Assembly: GCF_000209165.1 (NCBI RefSeq)
Contig: NC_009068.1
Location: 2,046,001 to 2,110,000 of the forward strand
Direction: 5' to 3'
Length of the DNA stretch: 64,000 bases
Source of the DNA: Scheffersomyces stipitis CBS 6054
Lineage: Eukaryota; Ascomycota; Pichiomycetes; Serinales; Debaryomycetaceae
Both the position numbers and the translations under genes were made by a program. The notes under the pieces are model-generated. The model made no database searches, was not told the DNA's origin, and was given only the letters and a program-made list of their open reading frames with translations. This document shows positions 39,588 through 49,460 of the stretch, one piece after another (position 1 is the stretch's first letter; every line of letters begins with the position of its first letter).

Positions 39588-41054
39588 CTATGGGTTCATT
39601 ATAAAAGTGAAAGGTCTATCCTCTTCCAGACTCGAAACGCAATCAAGAAGGATAGTAGCTTCCCTTCTGTAGGCAATTAGATTTGCACGGTGAAGCAGTT
39701 CAACGTTTGCCAACATATTGGAATATTGGATAACAGTCAGTGGTCTGCGTTCAAGGTTCCGGATAGCCAGTTTAAGTGACCTCCTCCTTCTGAAATGATG
39801 ACAAGTTCTTTGATATCCATATGGAACAAGCTCTTCTGGGTCTCCCCACCTGTTGAAGCGGAATTCGACTCCAGTTGAAGCATCTACATAATCTTCTTGA
39901 TCACAAAACAATCTTCCTGTGTTGTATTTGATTGAAAGTTCACGGCCAACGACTGTTCCATGACAGCGGTTCTTACCACTGAAATCCAGACCCTCCTTTG
40001 ATCCATCGTCGTGCGATGATTCTTGTGACTGTGAAATATCTTCTTCTTCTTCTTCTTCTTCTTCTTCTTCTGGTTCCTTTGCTTTTGATTCACTTTCAGA
40101 GGACGAAGATTCTTTTGATTGAGCAACTTGCTGGACGATATTTTCTTCCGGTGGAGAAATGTATTCAGTTTCAAGTCGAGCAACTAATTCAATCAGATCT
40201 GTAGTTGGGTCTGATTCTGGAAGTAGTAGCTCATTCTGGAGGGGATTTGGAATTTCTTCAACTACCTCTTCAGCAGCTTCCAGAGTGGCAGAACAAGGAG
40301 AATTTTGTGGTTCTACGACCACGGTTGTGCTGCGAGTATGAGTGGTTCCCGAGTTCTCGTTGACACTAAGATCCTTGCCAGTCAGCCTTGTTGTAAAAGT
40401 ATCATTTTCATAAATAGCATGAAAACATTTTGAGATTTGAAAATTCGACTCTTGACAGTCAAGAGCAGTTTGAACGTCATTTTCACAGGAGATAAGTGCA
40501 TTGGTAGCTTCCTCAAGTGGAGTTTTGATGCCATACTTTTCAATAATATCCTTGAAATCGTCCCAGAATGTGGTGTCTGGTAGGATCACCTCAAGCTTGT
40601 AGGGTTTGATGGATTTGCCGAAAGAACCGAGTCCATGCAGAGTATTGGATTCGTCGTTCGTGAATATGTTGTTAAAATCATCAGGTGACCTTTCTCCTTT
40701 GCAAAACTTAGCAAAGCCATTCAAGCTAAAACTCAGCTTAGTAGCTATGGATTGTATATTAAGTCTTTCAGCAAACTTGCTTGAACTTGGAATAGAAGTG
40801 GACTGGGCAGGGTTGCTCTGTCTGATATGTCGCTTGAGCTTCAGCTGCAAGTGCATGAATACTTTGGTAAGTGCTTTGTATTTCCAAACAAAATGAGAAT
40901 CTTCCGACGTGTCAAAATTCAGTCTGACAGAGTCGAAGTTTCCGAAATTCCTTTCATCGGCATCCTTGGAGCATTTCGTAGAGTACGTGGGTGACTTAAA
41001 CTCGTAGTCTGGTGGGTCACTGAGAGTGTGTCTGACCAGCTTTCTAAGTAGCAT
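39588..41054 (-). CDS. Acidic protein of unknown function
   Basis: This 488-residue protein is not recognised. The N-terminal ~215 residues are mixed helical with several Trp/Phe positions (HFVWKYKALTKVFMHLQLKLKRH; FWDDFKDIIEKYGIKTP). The middle (~280-360) is low-complexity, with a run of ~12 Glu. The C-terminal ~110 residues are denser in conserved-type residues: GTVVGRELSIKYNTGRLFCDQ, VEFRFNRWGDPEELVPYGY, then a basic FRRRRSLKLAIRNLERRP and a helical end. The basic patch suggests nucleic-acid or nuclear roles, but this is inference. The Glu run comes from a GAA repeat (40041-40070). It may be lineage-specific. Confidence 0.6.
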   Translation of the reverse strand: MLLRKLVRHTLSDPPDYEFKSPTYSTKCSKDADERNFGNFDSVRLNFDTSEDSHFVWKYKALTKVFMHLQLKLKRHIRQSNPAQSTSIPSSSKFAERLNIQSIATKLSFSLNGFAKFCKGERSPDDFNNIFTNDESNTLHGLGSFGKSIKPYKLEVILPDTTFWDDFKDIIEKYGIKTPLEEATNALISCENDVQTALDCQESNFQISKCFHAIYENDTFTTRLTGKDLSVNENSGTTHTRSTTVVVEPQNSPCSATLEAAEEVVEEIPNPLQNELLLPESDPTTDLIELVARLETEYISPPEENIVQQVAQSKESSSSESESKAKEPEEEEEEEEEEDISQSQESSHDDGSKEGLDFSGKNRCHGTVVGRELSIKYNTGRLFCDQEDYVDASTGVEFRFNRWGDPEELVPYGYQRTCHHFRRRRSLKLAIRNLERRPLTVIQYSNMLANVELLHRANLIAYRREATILLDCVSSLEEDRPFTFIMNP

Positions 41055-41550
41055 CCCAAAGCGTGGGACATATGCCGGAGTAATATAGAATTATAGATGT
41101 AGTTTGATAGAAGGAGGAGCTCTAATATGTGCCTATTGGGACTGACAGGGCTAACAGGCAACTCAGCCGTAACGAGAAAGGATTACGCTCATGAAAGTGT
41201 ACAAATAAGTCCCCATTTGCACCCATTGTTTATATGCAGGTAGTATATTTCGCAGCCATTGAGATAGCGCATCATAATACGCCGATTGACTCTTGAACTT
41301 CCTCTCTCTTTAAAGAACCTGATAGGTTAGGTTCGTGTAGGATCACCTTGCTCCACATCATTCATTGCATACTACAAATCGTAAAATCCTGTCGAAGTCG
41401 CTCCCATACATGGAAAGTGCTAATGTGCACCACTGATAGTACAATTAGGCACGTGATGAATTTACTAACTTTCCCCACAAATGGTGTATAGGAATTTTCG
41501 TATTTCTGACGACAAAAGGTAAATATCTTTTTGACAACTCTTGAACAGAA
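41055..41550. other. Divergent promoter region
   Basis: This 496-base region is shared by the acidic unknown (minus) and the TDA10-like kinase (plus). It holds TTTCGCAGC at 41248-41256 and a CACGTG at 41450-41455. No gene is visible. Confidence 0.55.
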
Positions 41551-42429
41551 ATGACGACATTGCTGATATCAATTGAGTTTTTATCATCTGCTATCAGAAA
41601 TTATGACCCGGCCACAGCAGACAAACCTCTCGTAATTGGAATTAGCGGTCCTCAGGGCTCTGGAAAGTCGTATTTGACCAAGCAGTTAACGGATGCTCTT
41701 AAGGAGAAATTTCCTATATTAAATATTGTTCTGTTTCTGCTGGACGATTTGTACTTGACACATGAAGCCCAGAACAAATTGAACGAAATCGCCAAAACTG
41801 ATAATAACAAACTTCTCCAGGGAAGAGGATTGCCTGGAACCCATGATTTAGAGTTGGCTACCAAGGTCTTTGACTCATTGATAAATTCTGGTGCAGACAG
41901 ACATGTAGTGAAGATTCCTCTGTATAACAAAGCAGCCTTCAATGGTGAAGGTGACAGAGCTCTGGAGGATAAATGGACTTCGGTCACAAGCCCAGCTAAT
42001 ATTGTCATTTTCGAAGGCTGGTTCAATGGCTTCAGACCATTACATATTGATCAGGTAAGATTGAAATTCTTGACTTCTGATCCGAGCGATATTCTCCAAA
42101 GACATAGACTTTACCAATTGGAGCTGATAAACCTCGGCCTCGAGGAATATGCGAAGCTTTGGGACTTGTTTGACAAGTTTATATTTATCGAGACACCAGA
42201 CATTAATAACGTATACAAGTGGAGAATAGAGCAGGAACACGAACTCATTCAAGCTAATGGTGTAGGAATGAACGACGAACAGGTGGTTAAATTTGTTGAT
42301 CGTTACATGCCCGTTTATCGCTTGTACTACAAAAAAATGTGCACAGAAGGAACTGTAAAAGAGAAGGATAGTAACCTCCTGTTGGTCATTGACGAAAACA
42401 GGAATGTTGTCTCGTCCAGAACGTTGTAG
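41551..42429 (+). CDS. TDA10: Tda10/glycerate-kinase-like P-loop kinase
   Basis: This 292-residue protein has a Walker A motif GPQGSGKS at residues ~33-40, a Walker-B-like DD in the strand ending DDLYLTHEAQ (~65-74), and the LLQGRGLPGTHDLEL signature (~90-104). These match S. cerevisiae Tda10 (YGR205W, 290 residues) and plant D-glycerate kinase. Three CTG codons in this strand translate as F-S-S-D-D only if CTG is serine, which restores the family's Ser-x-Asp-Asp pattern. An ATP-binding kinase is certain; the in-vivo substrate is not, since Tda10's own substrate is unsettled. Confidence 0.85.
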   Translation: MTTLLISIEFLSSAIRNYDPATADKPLVIGISGPQGSGKSYLTKQLTDALKEKFPILNIVLFLLDDLYLTHEAQNKLNEIAKTDNNKLLQGRGLPGTHDLELATKVFDSLINSGADRHVVKIPLYNKAAFNGEGDRALEDKWTSVTSPANIVIFEGWFNGFRPLHIDQVRLKFLTSDPSDILQRHRLYQLELINLGLEEYAKLWDLFDKFIFIETPDINNVYKWRIEQEHELIQANGVGMNDEQVVKFVDRYMPVYRLYYKKMCTEGTVKEKDSNLLLVIDENRNVVSSRTL

Positions 42430-42620
42430 TTATCATATTACATAGACTCTAATAAATGGCACTGTATTTCTATATTTCACGTGCAATATCACGTGATGTG
42501 AATTCAATTTTCAGAAATCGATAAATAGATCTGTCAATCTGATATAAAAATGAAAGTCCAGAACAGGCCAAAATTCAAAAATAAACAGCAAATACTAGGT
42601 TTATTTCCGTAAAATTTGAC

Positions 42621-43730
42621 ATGACTGAATCAGAAGAGCTTACCAGTGGTATGTATATAATTTCCAAGGTGCAACTCCAACTAATAAACATTTATTAACA
42701 GATATTCAATTTTTCAGATGAGATTGCTTTGTACGATCGTCAGATTAGATTGTGGGGTATGGCGACTCAGTTGCGTTTGAGATCCGCAAAGATACTTATT
42801 ATACGATTTGGAGGAATAGGGACGGAAATTGTGAAGAATCTCGTACTTGGAGGTATCAATTCCATCGAAATTATGGATAATTCGGTAGTTAAGGAAGAGG
42901 ATTTTGCTACCCAATTCTTTCTTCCTAACGATGATAGTGTGATTGGCAAGCCAAAGTTGCCTTTGGTCATTGACAGAATAAAGGAACTCAATAGCCTAGT
43001 TAATCTCTCTATCAATATGGATCCTTTGGCAGCTTTTGAGAATCCACAGTACTTCACGCAATTCGATTTGATAGTTGCTACAGAATTAGATAAGACTACG
43101 CTTTTTCAGCTAAATGACATCACAAGAAGTTTTAATATCCCGCTCTATGTTGCTGGAGTTCATGGATTATTCGGCTATATATTTGCTGACTTAATCAAAC
43201 ATGTATCTGTCAGTGAAAAAGATACAGGCAATCAACACAGAGAGCCCAATACAAAATTAACAAGAACAAAGACGATTACTGACGTGGCTTATGACGAAAA
43301 GACTAAGAAGGAAACTATCACCATAAGTGATGACTTTGTGCCCATTTCTGAGGTATTGACTTCTCGCAACTTGCCCACCCAGTTGAATAAGAGACAGATG
43401 AGAAGGTTGTCTGCAGCTTTACCATTGATATTTGCACTCTTTGATATAAATAAACCAGCTGATCCTGAACAAGTTGTGGACGAAGAATTGTTGGCAGAAC
43501 AAGGTAGAAAAGTTTGTAAAGAATTGCAAATTCCAACTACTGTCATCAGTGAAGAATACGTTAGATTGTTAAGCAATCAAGCATATACCGAATATGCTCC
43601 TGTCACCGCTATTCTTGGAGGAACATTGGCCCAAGACATCATACAATTCTTGAGTAAGAAAGAAAGTCCAATTAATAACGTCTTGATATTAGATTCCATA
43701 AAGTCAGAGATGCCTATATATGCTCTATAG
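42621..43730 (+). CDS. AOS1: SUMO E1 activating enzyme subunit Aos1, two exons
   Basis: The CDS is join(42621..42648, 42718..43730), 346 residues. Exon 1 (28 nt) encodes MTESEELTS plus one base. The 69-nt intron has donor GTATGT and acceptor CAG, with an ACTAAT/TTAAC branch region. The protein opens EIALYDRQIRLWGMATQLRL, typical of the E1-like fold, with the nucleotide-binding GGIGTE at residues 41-46 and QFFLPNDD, where Aos1 contributes the adenylation arginine region. There is no catalytic cysteine domain, as expected for the Aos1 half. With Uba2 it activates SUMO (Smt3) in the nucleus. Length equals S. cerevisiae Aos1 (347). Two CACGTG sites lie just upstream (42478-42483, 42490-42495). 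Confidence 0.9.
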
Positions 43731-43756
43731 ATACTAACTATATATACTAGTACCGA

Positions 43757-45724
43757 TTATTTGGAGTTGGGAGTGATTCCTCGGCCCTTGCGTTTCTTAA
43801 GATGTATGGTGTCTTTGAGGAATTTCAAAGAGTTATTCAATTTGACTCGTAAAGCTTCGTTTCGTGTAGTTTCTTCTTTAATGTCGTCAATCAATTTTCT
43901 CTTTCTTGTATCAAACAGTTTAGACTCCTGCAAGCTTGCTTCGACTATTGCATCTAGTTTCTTCTCGTTGTCATCGATTTTTGCCTTGATTGTTTCAATC
44001 TGTGTTTCCGATTCCTTTATGGAGTCGACAGACTTTTGGTACTCCCTCGTAATGTAATTCTTTTCTTCATTCTTGGCACTTATCTTCTCAATATAATCCT
44101 TGATTTTCGTTTGAGTCTCCCAGATCTCATACTGATTCTTGAAAAATTCCGCCTTTGTCTCATCATCTATCTTGTTGACTTCAATGAAGTTTGCTATGGA
44201 ATTCTCGAGTTCTTTTATCTTCAGTTTGTGAGCTTCGATCTCCTCTGATTTTTTTATAATCCACTTGTTGGCTATATTTACTCTGGACTCAGAATGGGAA
44301 ATATCGTCGAAGATATTCGATATTGCCTTTCTCATTGACTTTTCTCTTCTTCCGAGTTTATCCTGGATTTCCAGTTCGTTGAACTTGACATAACTGTTGT
44401 ATTCTTGTTCCTCAAGTTGAAGTTCCATATAAGCTGTGTTCAATTGCATGATCAATTTGTGGGTCAATATTTGGTTAGTGTAGCCGTTATTTTCAGATGA
44501 CGAATGGATACCAATAAGTCTGTGGAAGTTGTTTTTCAACGGATTAGTCACATACTCCAGCTCCAATCTTTTGGTTTCGTAGTATGTTGGCTTCTTTACA
44601 TCTTTTGGCTTGTCTTCTCCAGCAAACACGTCCGCTGAATCATATGGCGTGTAATGAAAGTGAACTTCAGTCAATAAGGACCGTTCTACATCAATAGCAG
44701 TGAAGCGAGGAATCTTGGGCAAATCAGGTAATGGCCAAGCTGGAAATGTGGCACTTCTAGCGCTTGATTTGAACACTTCGTCAAAGAATTTGGCTGATAG
44801 AAACGTCAACTTCTGATTGTAAATGGGGAAAATGTCCGGTGGTAAGTTTCCAATGAAATCTCTCAAACAAACAATGGACGAAATCAATTTGTATATATAA
44901 TCCAGCTGGTGCTTATCTTTTTCGTAGTACAATTTACAGTGTTCGATTGTTTTCAAAGGTACCAATCTGATGATAATAGCTTCACCTCTACGATTCTGGG
45001 ATCGCAAACCTTCGAAGAAATCACTACTCGTATCGACATATCCGTCAAACACAATCAAGACGTCGAACTTGGTAGCATTGAGCTGATCCCTGTCTTTCAA
45101 GATGTTCCCATCGCAGGGTATCAAGTGGATGGTAGTGGGAGCACCAGTCGGATCGCTACTAGTGTTTCCATTACCGTTATTGTTGCTGGTTCTTCCAGCC
45201 TTTTTCGACTCTCTCTGGACGTTGTTACCAACGTACCTTCTGATATTCAGGTTGCCTGAGCAGCCTATCAAAAGCGCTTCTACAAGGTCAAAGTATTTTA
45301 AATTGTTGTTCATAACAACACCAACGTTTTTTGCTTTAGTGATGTTGTTCAGGATTATCACGTTCATGAGGTCACGAAGCACATTGAATTTACCACTGGT
45401 ATCTGCCAATTTGCTGGACATATCCTTCTGGGCCAAGTTCTTGGGCATATAATGGTTGATGAGTAGGTACGGATGAGTACTGACAAGCATACAGTTGTCT
45501 ACACAGATCTCCAACGACTTGATAATGAGGTCAGCATCATCATTCGTTTCGCAGTACTTCAAAATATCCGGATAATGGAGCGAAACAATCTGGTCAGTGA
45601 GTTCTTTTTGGAACTCAAACATCGGTGTAGGAAGGTGGTAGTCTCCACTATCATTAATGGTCTCTAGGTGGAGGTCTATAATGGGCGGCTCCGGTGTTCC
45701 GTCCAAGATCTTAAGTAAGTTCAT
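43757..45724 (-). CDS. HDA3: HDA1 histone deacetylase complex subunit Hda3
   Basis: This 655-residue protein is exactly the length of S. cerevisiae Hda3. The N-terminal part (~1-400) is the DNA-binding/helicase-like core of the Hda2/Hda3 family: MNLLKILDGTPEPPIIDLH, FQKELTDQIVSLHYPDIL, STHPYLLINHYMPKNL and SGKFNVLRDL are close matches to Hda3. The C-terminal ~230 residues form a long coiled coil (for example LEEQEYNSYVKFNELEIQDKL) that pairs with Hda2. The Hda1-Hda2-Hda3 complex deacetylates histones H3 and H2B. The gene converges with AOS1, leaving 26 bases between the stops. Confidence 0.9.
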   Translation of the reverse strand: MNLLKILDGTPEPPIIDLHLETINDSGDYHLPTPMFEFQKELTDQIVSLHYPDILKYCETNDDADLIIKSLEICVDNCMLVSTHPYLLINHYMPKNLAQKDMSSKLADTSGKFNVLRDLMNVIILNNITKAKNVGVVMNNNLKYFDLVEALLIGCSGNLNIRRYVGNNVQRESKKAGRTSNNNGNGNTSSDPTGAPTTIHLIPCDGNILKDRDQLNATKFDVLIVFDGYVDTSSDFFEGLRSQNRRGEAIIIRLVPLKTIEHCKLYYEKDKHQLDYIYKLISSIVCLRDFIGNLPPDIFPIYNQKLTFLSAKFFDEVFKSSARSATFPAWPLPDLPKIPRFTAIDVERSLLTEVHFHYTPYDSADVFAGEDKPKDVKKPTYYETKRLELEYVTNPLKNNFHRLIGIHSSSENNGYTNQILTHKLIMQLNTAYMELQLEEQEYNSYVKFNELEIQDKLGRREKSMRKAISNIFDDISHSESRVNIANKWIIKKSEEIEAHKLKIKELENSIANFIEVNKIDDETKAEFFKNQYEIWETQTKIKDYIEKISAKNEEKNYITREYQKSVDSIKESETQIETIKAKIDDNEKKLDAIVEASLQESKLFDTRKRKLIDDIKEETTRNEALRVKLNNSLKFLKDTIHLKKRKGRGITPNSK

Positions 45725-46074
45725 CTTGTCGTATACAAGCTATAATGTGGGAGCAGAACAATTACAATTGCTGAACGGCAATAGTAGATAGAAAGAAGGA
45801 TAAGTATATAAAGCTCGTTTGAACTTTGGTATTTTTCAGACTGTGCCTTTAGAAGGCGCACTCAGCGAAAATATAAAAAGTTCTCTGCTGGCTGCAGCCT
45901 TATCTATTTGCAGGTTGAGTTGCACCCAAAGATAGAGGGTTTCCATTTAAAGTTTCGACATGAAGTGAAAATTGTAGAAAATGGTTTTTTACGTTGTATA
46001 CCATCATAATTGCAGAAATCTGTTTCGAATTCACGTTACATTTCTATACGAAGCCTATCTTTCTATGTTCTATA
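45725..46074. other. HDA3 promoter and PRP4 3' flank
   Basis: This 350-base stretch lies between tandem minus-strand genes, with a TATATAAA near 45805 for HDA3. No other gene is seen. Confidence 0.5.
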
Positions 46075-47595
46075 CTAGCTCTTCCACAACTTGACGGTTC
46101 TGTCCCATCCCGACGATACTATTGTACTTCCATCGCAACTAATATCACAACTCATCACTTTGTCGTTGTGTCCTCTAAGGGTCTTAACCTTGATGAAATT
46201 GTCAGCTGACCAGATATTTACAAGTCCATCAAAAGAAGAGGTAACGAGAAAAGAGCCATCGGAGTCGAGAACTTCAGGATTGTCTCCATTCTCATTTGCA
46301 ACTTCGGTCGAAAGTACATTAGACACAGATCTCCTGTTAAAAAACCGCACGTCACTTACGAGCTTCGTATGCACTGGAATTGAAAATATCTCCTTGAAGT
46401 CTCGTTGGAGTTTTCGAAGATCCCAAATCTTCACCGAGCAGTCTCCACTAGCTGTAGCCAAATGGTACCCGTTTGGCGACCAGTCCATACTGTAAATACC
46501 TTTTATATGTCTTTCAAGTGTAACTATTGATCTTCCTGACCGCATATCCCATATTCTTCCAATAGCATCAAAACCTCCAGAGGCAAATAAACTGCCGTCA
46601 GGATGAAAAGACCCAGCAAAAACTTCTTTAGAATGACCCTCTTGTTGCAATAGTGCATTTTCGGGACGATTGACATCCCAAAGCTTCCATGTCTGGTCAC
46701 ATGATGTCGAGGTTACGAATCTACCACTAGGATGAAACAACGTCTTAGTAATACGATTATCATGGGCTGCCTTTATAGATACGACGGGCTTTATTACTTT
46801 CGTCTCTGACTCCTTATTAACTTTCCAGAAGTTTATGTTTCCTTCATTACCTCCTGAGACAAGAAGATTGCTGTCTGTATAGACATCCCAGTCTATAGCA
46901 CTTACTTTCTCTGAATGATACCCAGATGCCAGCTTAAACTTAGTTGATAAATCTCCAGAATCTAAAATGTAGATTCCTCCATCCCACGAACCTGTCGCTA
47001 TCAATTCACTATCTTTTGAGAATCTCACGGCTGATAGAGCTCTAGTATTACCTTGTATAAGCTGAGTGCCAAAAAGCTCGTATTTGGCTAGTTGTGAATT
47101 AATGTGTCGCCTATGTTTGAGATACTTGATAAAGCTCTGGTCTTTTGTTTTCTTTTGTTGTTTCTCTATTCTCTTCCTTGCCCTTTCCAACGAAGAATGG
47201 AGTATTTCTTCTCTGGCTGTGTACAATTCCTGTTCTCCAGGTGTATAAAAGTCTTCGTCATCCTCGTTTTCATCGCTTTCTTCGTTTTCTAACAATTCAT
47301 CTTCTTCCATTTCATAGTCAAAGTCAAAATTAGTATGTTTCTTCTCGGAGAGAAGCTTTATAAGTCTCTGTCTACGATCAGAATCATCTTCTCCAAAATA
47401 AGTTACAGGCTCTCCAAGCTTTCTGAGCTCTGCGCGGACCTCTGGATCGGATGTAGGGACAGTTTTCGCATCAAAACTAGAAGATACACGATTTCGTGGA
47501 TCATTTAATACGGTAACTCCTTTACCCCCCATATCACTCGTTTCTGTGTTGCAATTGACGTTTTCTGTAGGTTTTTTACTAGTTCTATTTTTCAT
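46075..47595 (-). CDS. PRP4: U4/U6 snRNP protein Prp4 (WD40)
   Basis: This is a 506-residue protein. The frame starts with GTG at 47646; the first ATG is at 47595. The Sfm splicing-factor motif is at ~50-100 (VRAELRKLGEPVTYFGEDD, DRRQRLIKLL), followed by an acidic linker and the conserved helix RHINSQLAKYELFGTQL. Seven WD40 repeats follow from ~190, including IATGSWDGGIYILD, LWDVNRPENALLQ, HLATASGDCSVKIWDLR and the terminal SGWDRTVKLWK. Prp4 is the WD40 member of the U4/U6 and tri-snRNP particles, bound to Prp3, and is needed for spliceosome assembly. S. cerevisiae Prp4 is 465 residues. The product is nuclear. Confidence 0.9.
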   Translation of the reverse strand: MKNRTSKKPTENVNCNTETSDMGGKGVTVLNDPRNRVSSSFDAKTVPTSDPEVRAELRKLGEPVTYFGEDDSDRRQRLIKLLSEKKHTNFDFDYEMEEDELLENEESDENEDDEDFYTPGEQELYTAREEILHSSLERARKRIEKQQKKTKDQSFIKYLKHRRHINSQLAKYELFGTQLIQGNTRALSAVRFSKDSELIATGSWDGGIYILDSGDLSTKFKLASGYHSEKVSAIDWDVYTDSNLLVSGGNEGNINFWKVNKESETKVIKPVVSIKAAHDNRITKTLFHPSGRFVTSTSCDQTWKLWDVNRPENALLQQEGHSKEVFAGSFHPDGSLFASGGFDAIGRIWDMRSGRSIVTLERHIKGIYSMDWSPNGYHLATASGDCSVKIWDLRKLQRDFKEIFSIPVHTKLVSDVRFFNRRSVSNVLSTEVANENGDNPEVLDSDGSFLVTSSFDGLVNIWSADNFIKVKTLRGHNDKVMSCDISCDGSTIVSSGWDRTVKLWKS

Positions 47596-47774
47596 TTTAA
47601 ACTGAATAAAGATGAGTTCCACTAATCCTGCATATTCATTCTTCACTCCATCATATACTTACACTTTATTCTAAACTATAATACTTGCTACCAGATGAAT
47701 GGAAAGCTTAGAGGCATTGGTGATGCTTCTGTTGTTATGGTTATATCTAATTCTACTGTCGGTTTTTCTAGCTT

Positions 47775-48812
47775 TTAGTGGTTGGCCTTGAGAATTCTAT
47801 CGGCATACTGGGCAAAGTTCTCAGAATCATTAACCATTTCGTCCAAGTCTGGCTGGCAGAACACAGCCAAAGTGTTTCTAGCGATATTTGGAATCGAAGT
47901 TCCTTTGACATAGTGGGGTACTGCCAGGAATTTTCCTCGAGAAACTTCCTGGAGAGTAGATCCAGTCTGGAAAGCAAGACATTCGGGAGGAATGTTCACT
48001 TTAACCACTTCATTCTGTCTGTCACGAATGTACAAACCCAGTTCAGGGTCTGGGGATTTATCAAGAGCAGCGGTTAGACCCTTAGATTCGTCGATGAACA
48101 AAGCAGATGTCAATCCTGTGAGACAAGAGTGGTCCAAATGCTCACCGCACCAGTCATCATCTTTGCCCGATTCCGACGACGACTTCAGTGGAAAATAATG
48201 GAGTAACCTTGCCTTCGTACAAGTCGAGTTTTTCACAATTCGTTCTAAGTAGTTTTGTTCGTAGTTGGGAGAGATTTTGCTCTCTGTAATGAATTTGTCA
48301 CAATTAGCAGCTACAGATTGGGCTACATCTATGATTAAGCTAATAAGCTCCTTAGCATCTTCTTGAAAATTTTCAAGACCTTTGTGATCTGCAGAAGGCC
48401 ACATATTGGCTGTGGTGTATGCCCTGTGGTTGATGAACTCTTTGGTCAATTTTTCCGTCGGTCCTTCCCACTCAGGATTCTTGTGGAAGGCACAGTTCAC
48501 ATAGTAGGAACCTTTGTTAAAGTCTGGTTTTCCTGAGTTAGCCAATATTTCTTTACCACAAGACCAGCCTGTTAACCACATTGCCTCCTCTGATTCTAGA
48601 TTACTTAACACGTCAGGCCCCAAGTTGGCCAATATCGAAATCGACTTCAACACCTTCAATCTGAGATCATGAAACTTCTGGGGTAAATCTTTGATAACGA
48701 TGATTCCTAACGACTGGGGTCCAAAAGCTTCTGCCAAAGTAGCATGGTCAATTCCCTGGACTAATTCCTTTAAGGAAACTACTACCGGAGTTCTGACAGC
48801 AGCATTCGTCAT
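47775..48812 (-). CDS. 2-oxoglutarate/Fe(II)-dependent oxygenase (IPNS-like)
   Basis: This is a 345-residue protein. The frame begins with TTG at 48836; the first ATG is at 48812. The C-terminal half is a double-stranded beta-helix with iron ligands His225-x-Asp227 (GEHLDHSCLTGLTSALF) and His300 (FLAVPHYV), and Arg312, 12 residues on, as the 2-oxoglutarate anchor. The order and spacing match the 2OG-Fe(II) oxygenase family of the isopenicillin-N-synthase type. The N-terminal helix region is typical of that group (ESEEAMWLTGWSCGKEIL, a segment often following the DIOX_N part). Fungi have several uncharacterised paralogues, so no substrate is assigned. It lies head to tail with PRP4. Confidence 0.75.
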   Translation of the reverse strand: MTNAAVRTPVVVSLKELVQGIDHATLAEAFGPQSLGIIVIKDLPQKFHDLRLKVLKSISILANLGPDVLSNLESEEAMWLTGWSCGKEILANSGKPDFNKGSYYVNCAFHKNPEWEGPTEKLTKEFINHRAYTTANMWPSADHKGLENFQEDAKELISLIIDVAQSVAANCDKFITESKISPNYEQNYLERIVKNSTCTKARLLHYFPLKSSSESGKDDDWCGEHLDHSCLTGLTSALFIDESKGLTAALDKSPDPELGLYIRDRQNEVVKVNIPPECLAFQTGSTLQEVSRGKFLAVPHYVKGTSIPNIARNTLAVFCQPDLDEMVNDSENFAQYADRILKANH

Positions 48813-49266
48813 TTTTGGTGAAGAAGAAATGGTCAAGTTGCAACCTTTTCAAAGAGAGTGAGGCCAGAAAAAAGTTTGAAAGATCAGTACATTTTGTCCC
48901 AGTTCAGGAATATTTGTCGGAATTTTCGTGGAACGGCACGATAAAACTGAAATTGAAAAATTGCAAAATTGCAAAATTTGATACGAGATAGAATAATTAA
49001 GTAAAATATATGAACAATTTCTACTACTCTCTAATGGGTGAGGTTAGAAATGAATACACTAAAGCACTACCTCAATATCCCTACAATGGAACCTCTTCAC
49101 TGTAGAAATCAGAAGTACTCGTCTACATACTACTTTTCTCAATTCGGTGCCAGGCAGAATGAGATTTTGTTATATCTTCGGGAATACCAAAATTCTTTAT
49201 CATTACAAAAAAAACACCAAAACTAATAAAGAGAGAGCCCACCAGTAACCAGCCTAAGTGAGGAGC
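48813..49266. other. Intergenic region
   Basis: This is the promoter of the oxygenase gene (minus strand) and the 3' flank of the tRNA array. It is AT-rich; A8 at 49207-49214 is a possible secondary Pol III stop. No gene is visible. Confidence 0.5.
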
Positions 49267-49271
49267 AAAAA
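49267..49271 (-). terminator. Pol III terminator of the tRNA-Lys array
   Basis: On the minus strand this is TTTTT, three bases after the 3' end of the last tRNA-Lys. It is the only T-run of four or more associated with the array; neither spacer between the genes has one. Confidence 0.75.
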
Positions 49272-49274
49272 GGA

Positions 49275-49357
49275 AGCCCGATGCGGGGGTCGAACCCGCA
49301 ACCTTTTGATATCCAGTTTATAAGAGTCAAACGCTCTACCGATTGAGCTAACCAGGC
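49275..49357 (-). tRNA. tRNA-Lys(CUU), 10-nt intron
   Basis: The mature 73 nt fold into a cloverleaf: acceptor GCCTGGT/ATCGGGC, D arm GCTC...GAGC, anticodon stem TTTGA/TCAAA, and T arm GCGGG-TTCGACC-CCCGC. The loop CTCTTAA gives anticodon CTT (Lys). After the A following the anticodon there is a 10-base intron (TAAACTGGAT). It is the third and last gene of a tandem array transcribed on the minus strand. Confidence 0.9.
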
Positions 49358-49369
49358 AACAGAGGAAAC

Positions 49370-49450
49370 AGCCCGATGCGGGGGTCGAACCCGCAACCTT
49401 TTGATGTCTAACTTAAGAGTCAAACGCTCTACCGATTGAGCTAACCAGGC
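49370..49450 (-). tRNA. tRNA-Lys(CUU), 8-nt intron
   Basis: The mature sequence is identical to the neighbouring copies. The intron is AGTTAGAC, eight bases, one base 3' of anticodon CTT. A 12-base spacer without a T-run separates it from the downstream copy, so a separate transcript end is unlikely. Confidence 0.9.
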
Positions 49451-49460
49451 TGGTAAAGAA

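Noticed and set aside
46075..47646. Longer PRP4, starting at GTG 47646
   Set aside because: The extension reads from the promoter and lacks an ATG; the ATG at 47595 precedes the conserved region.
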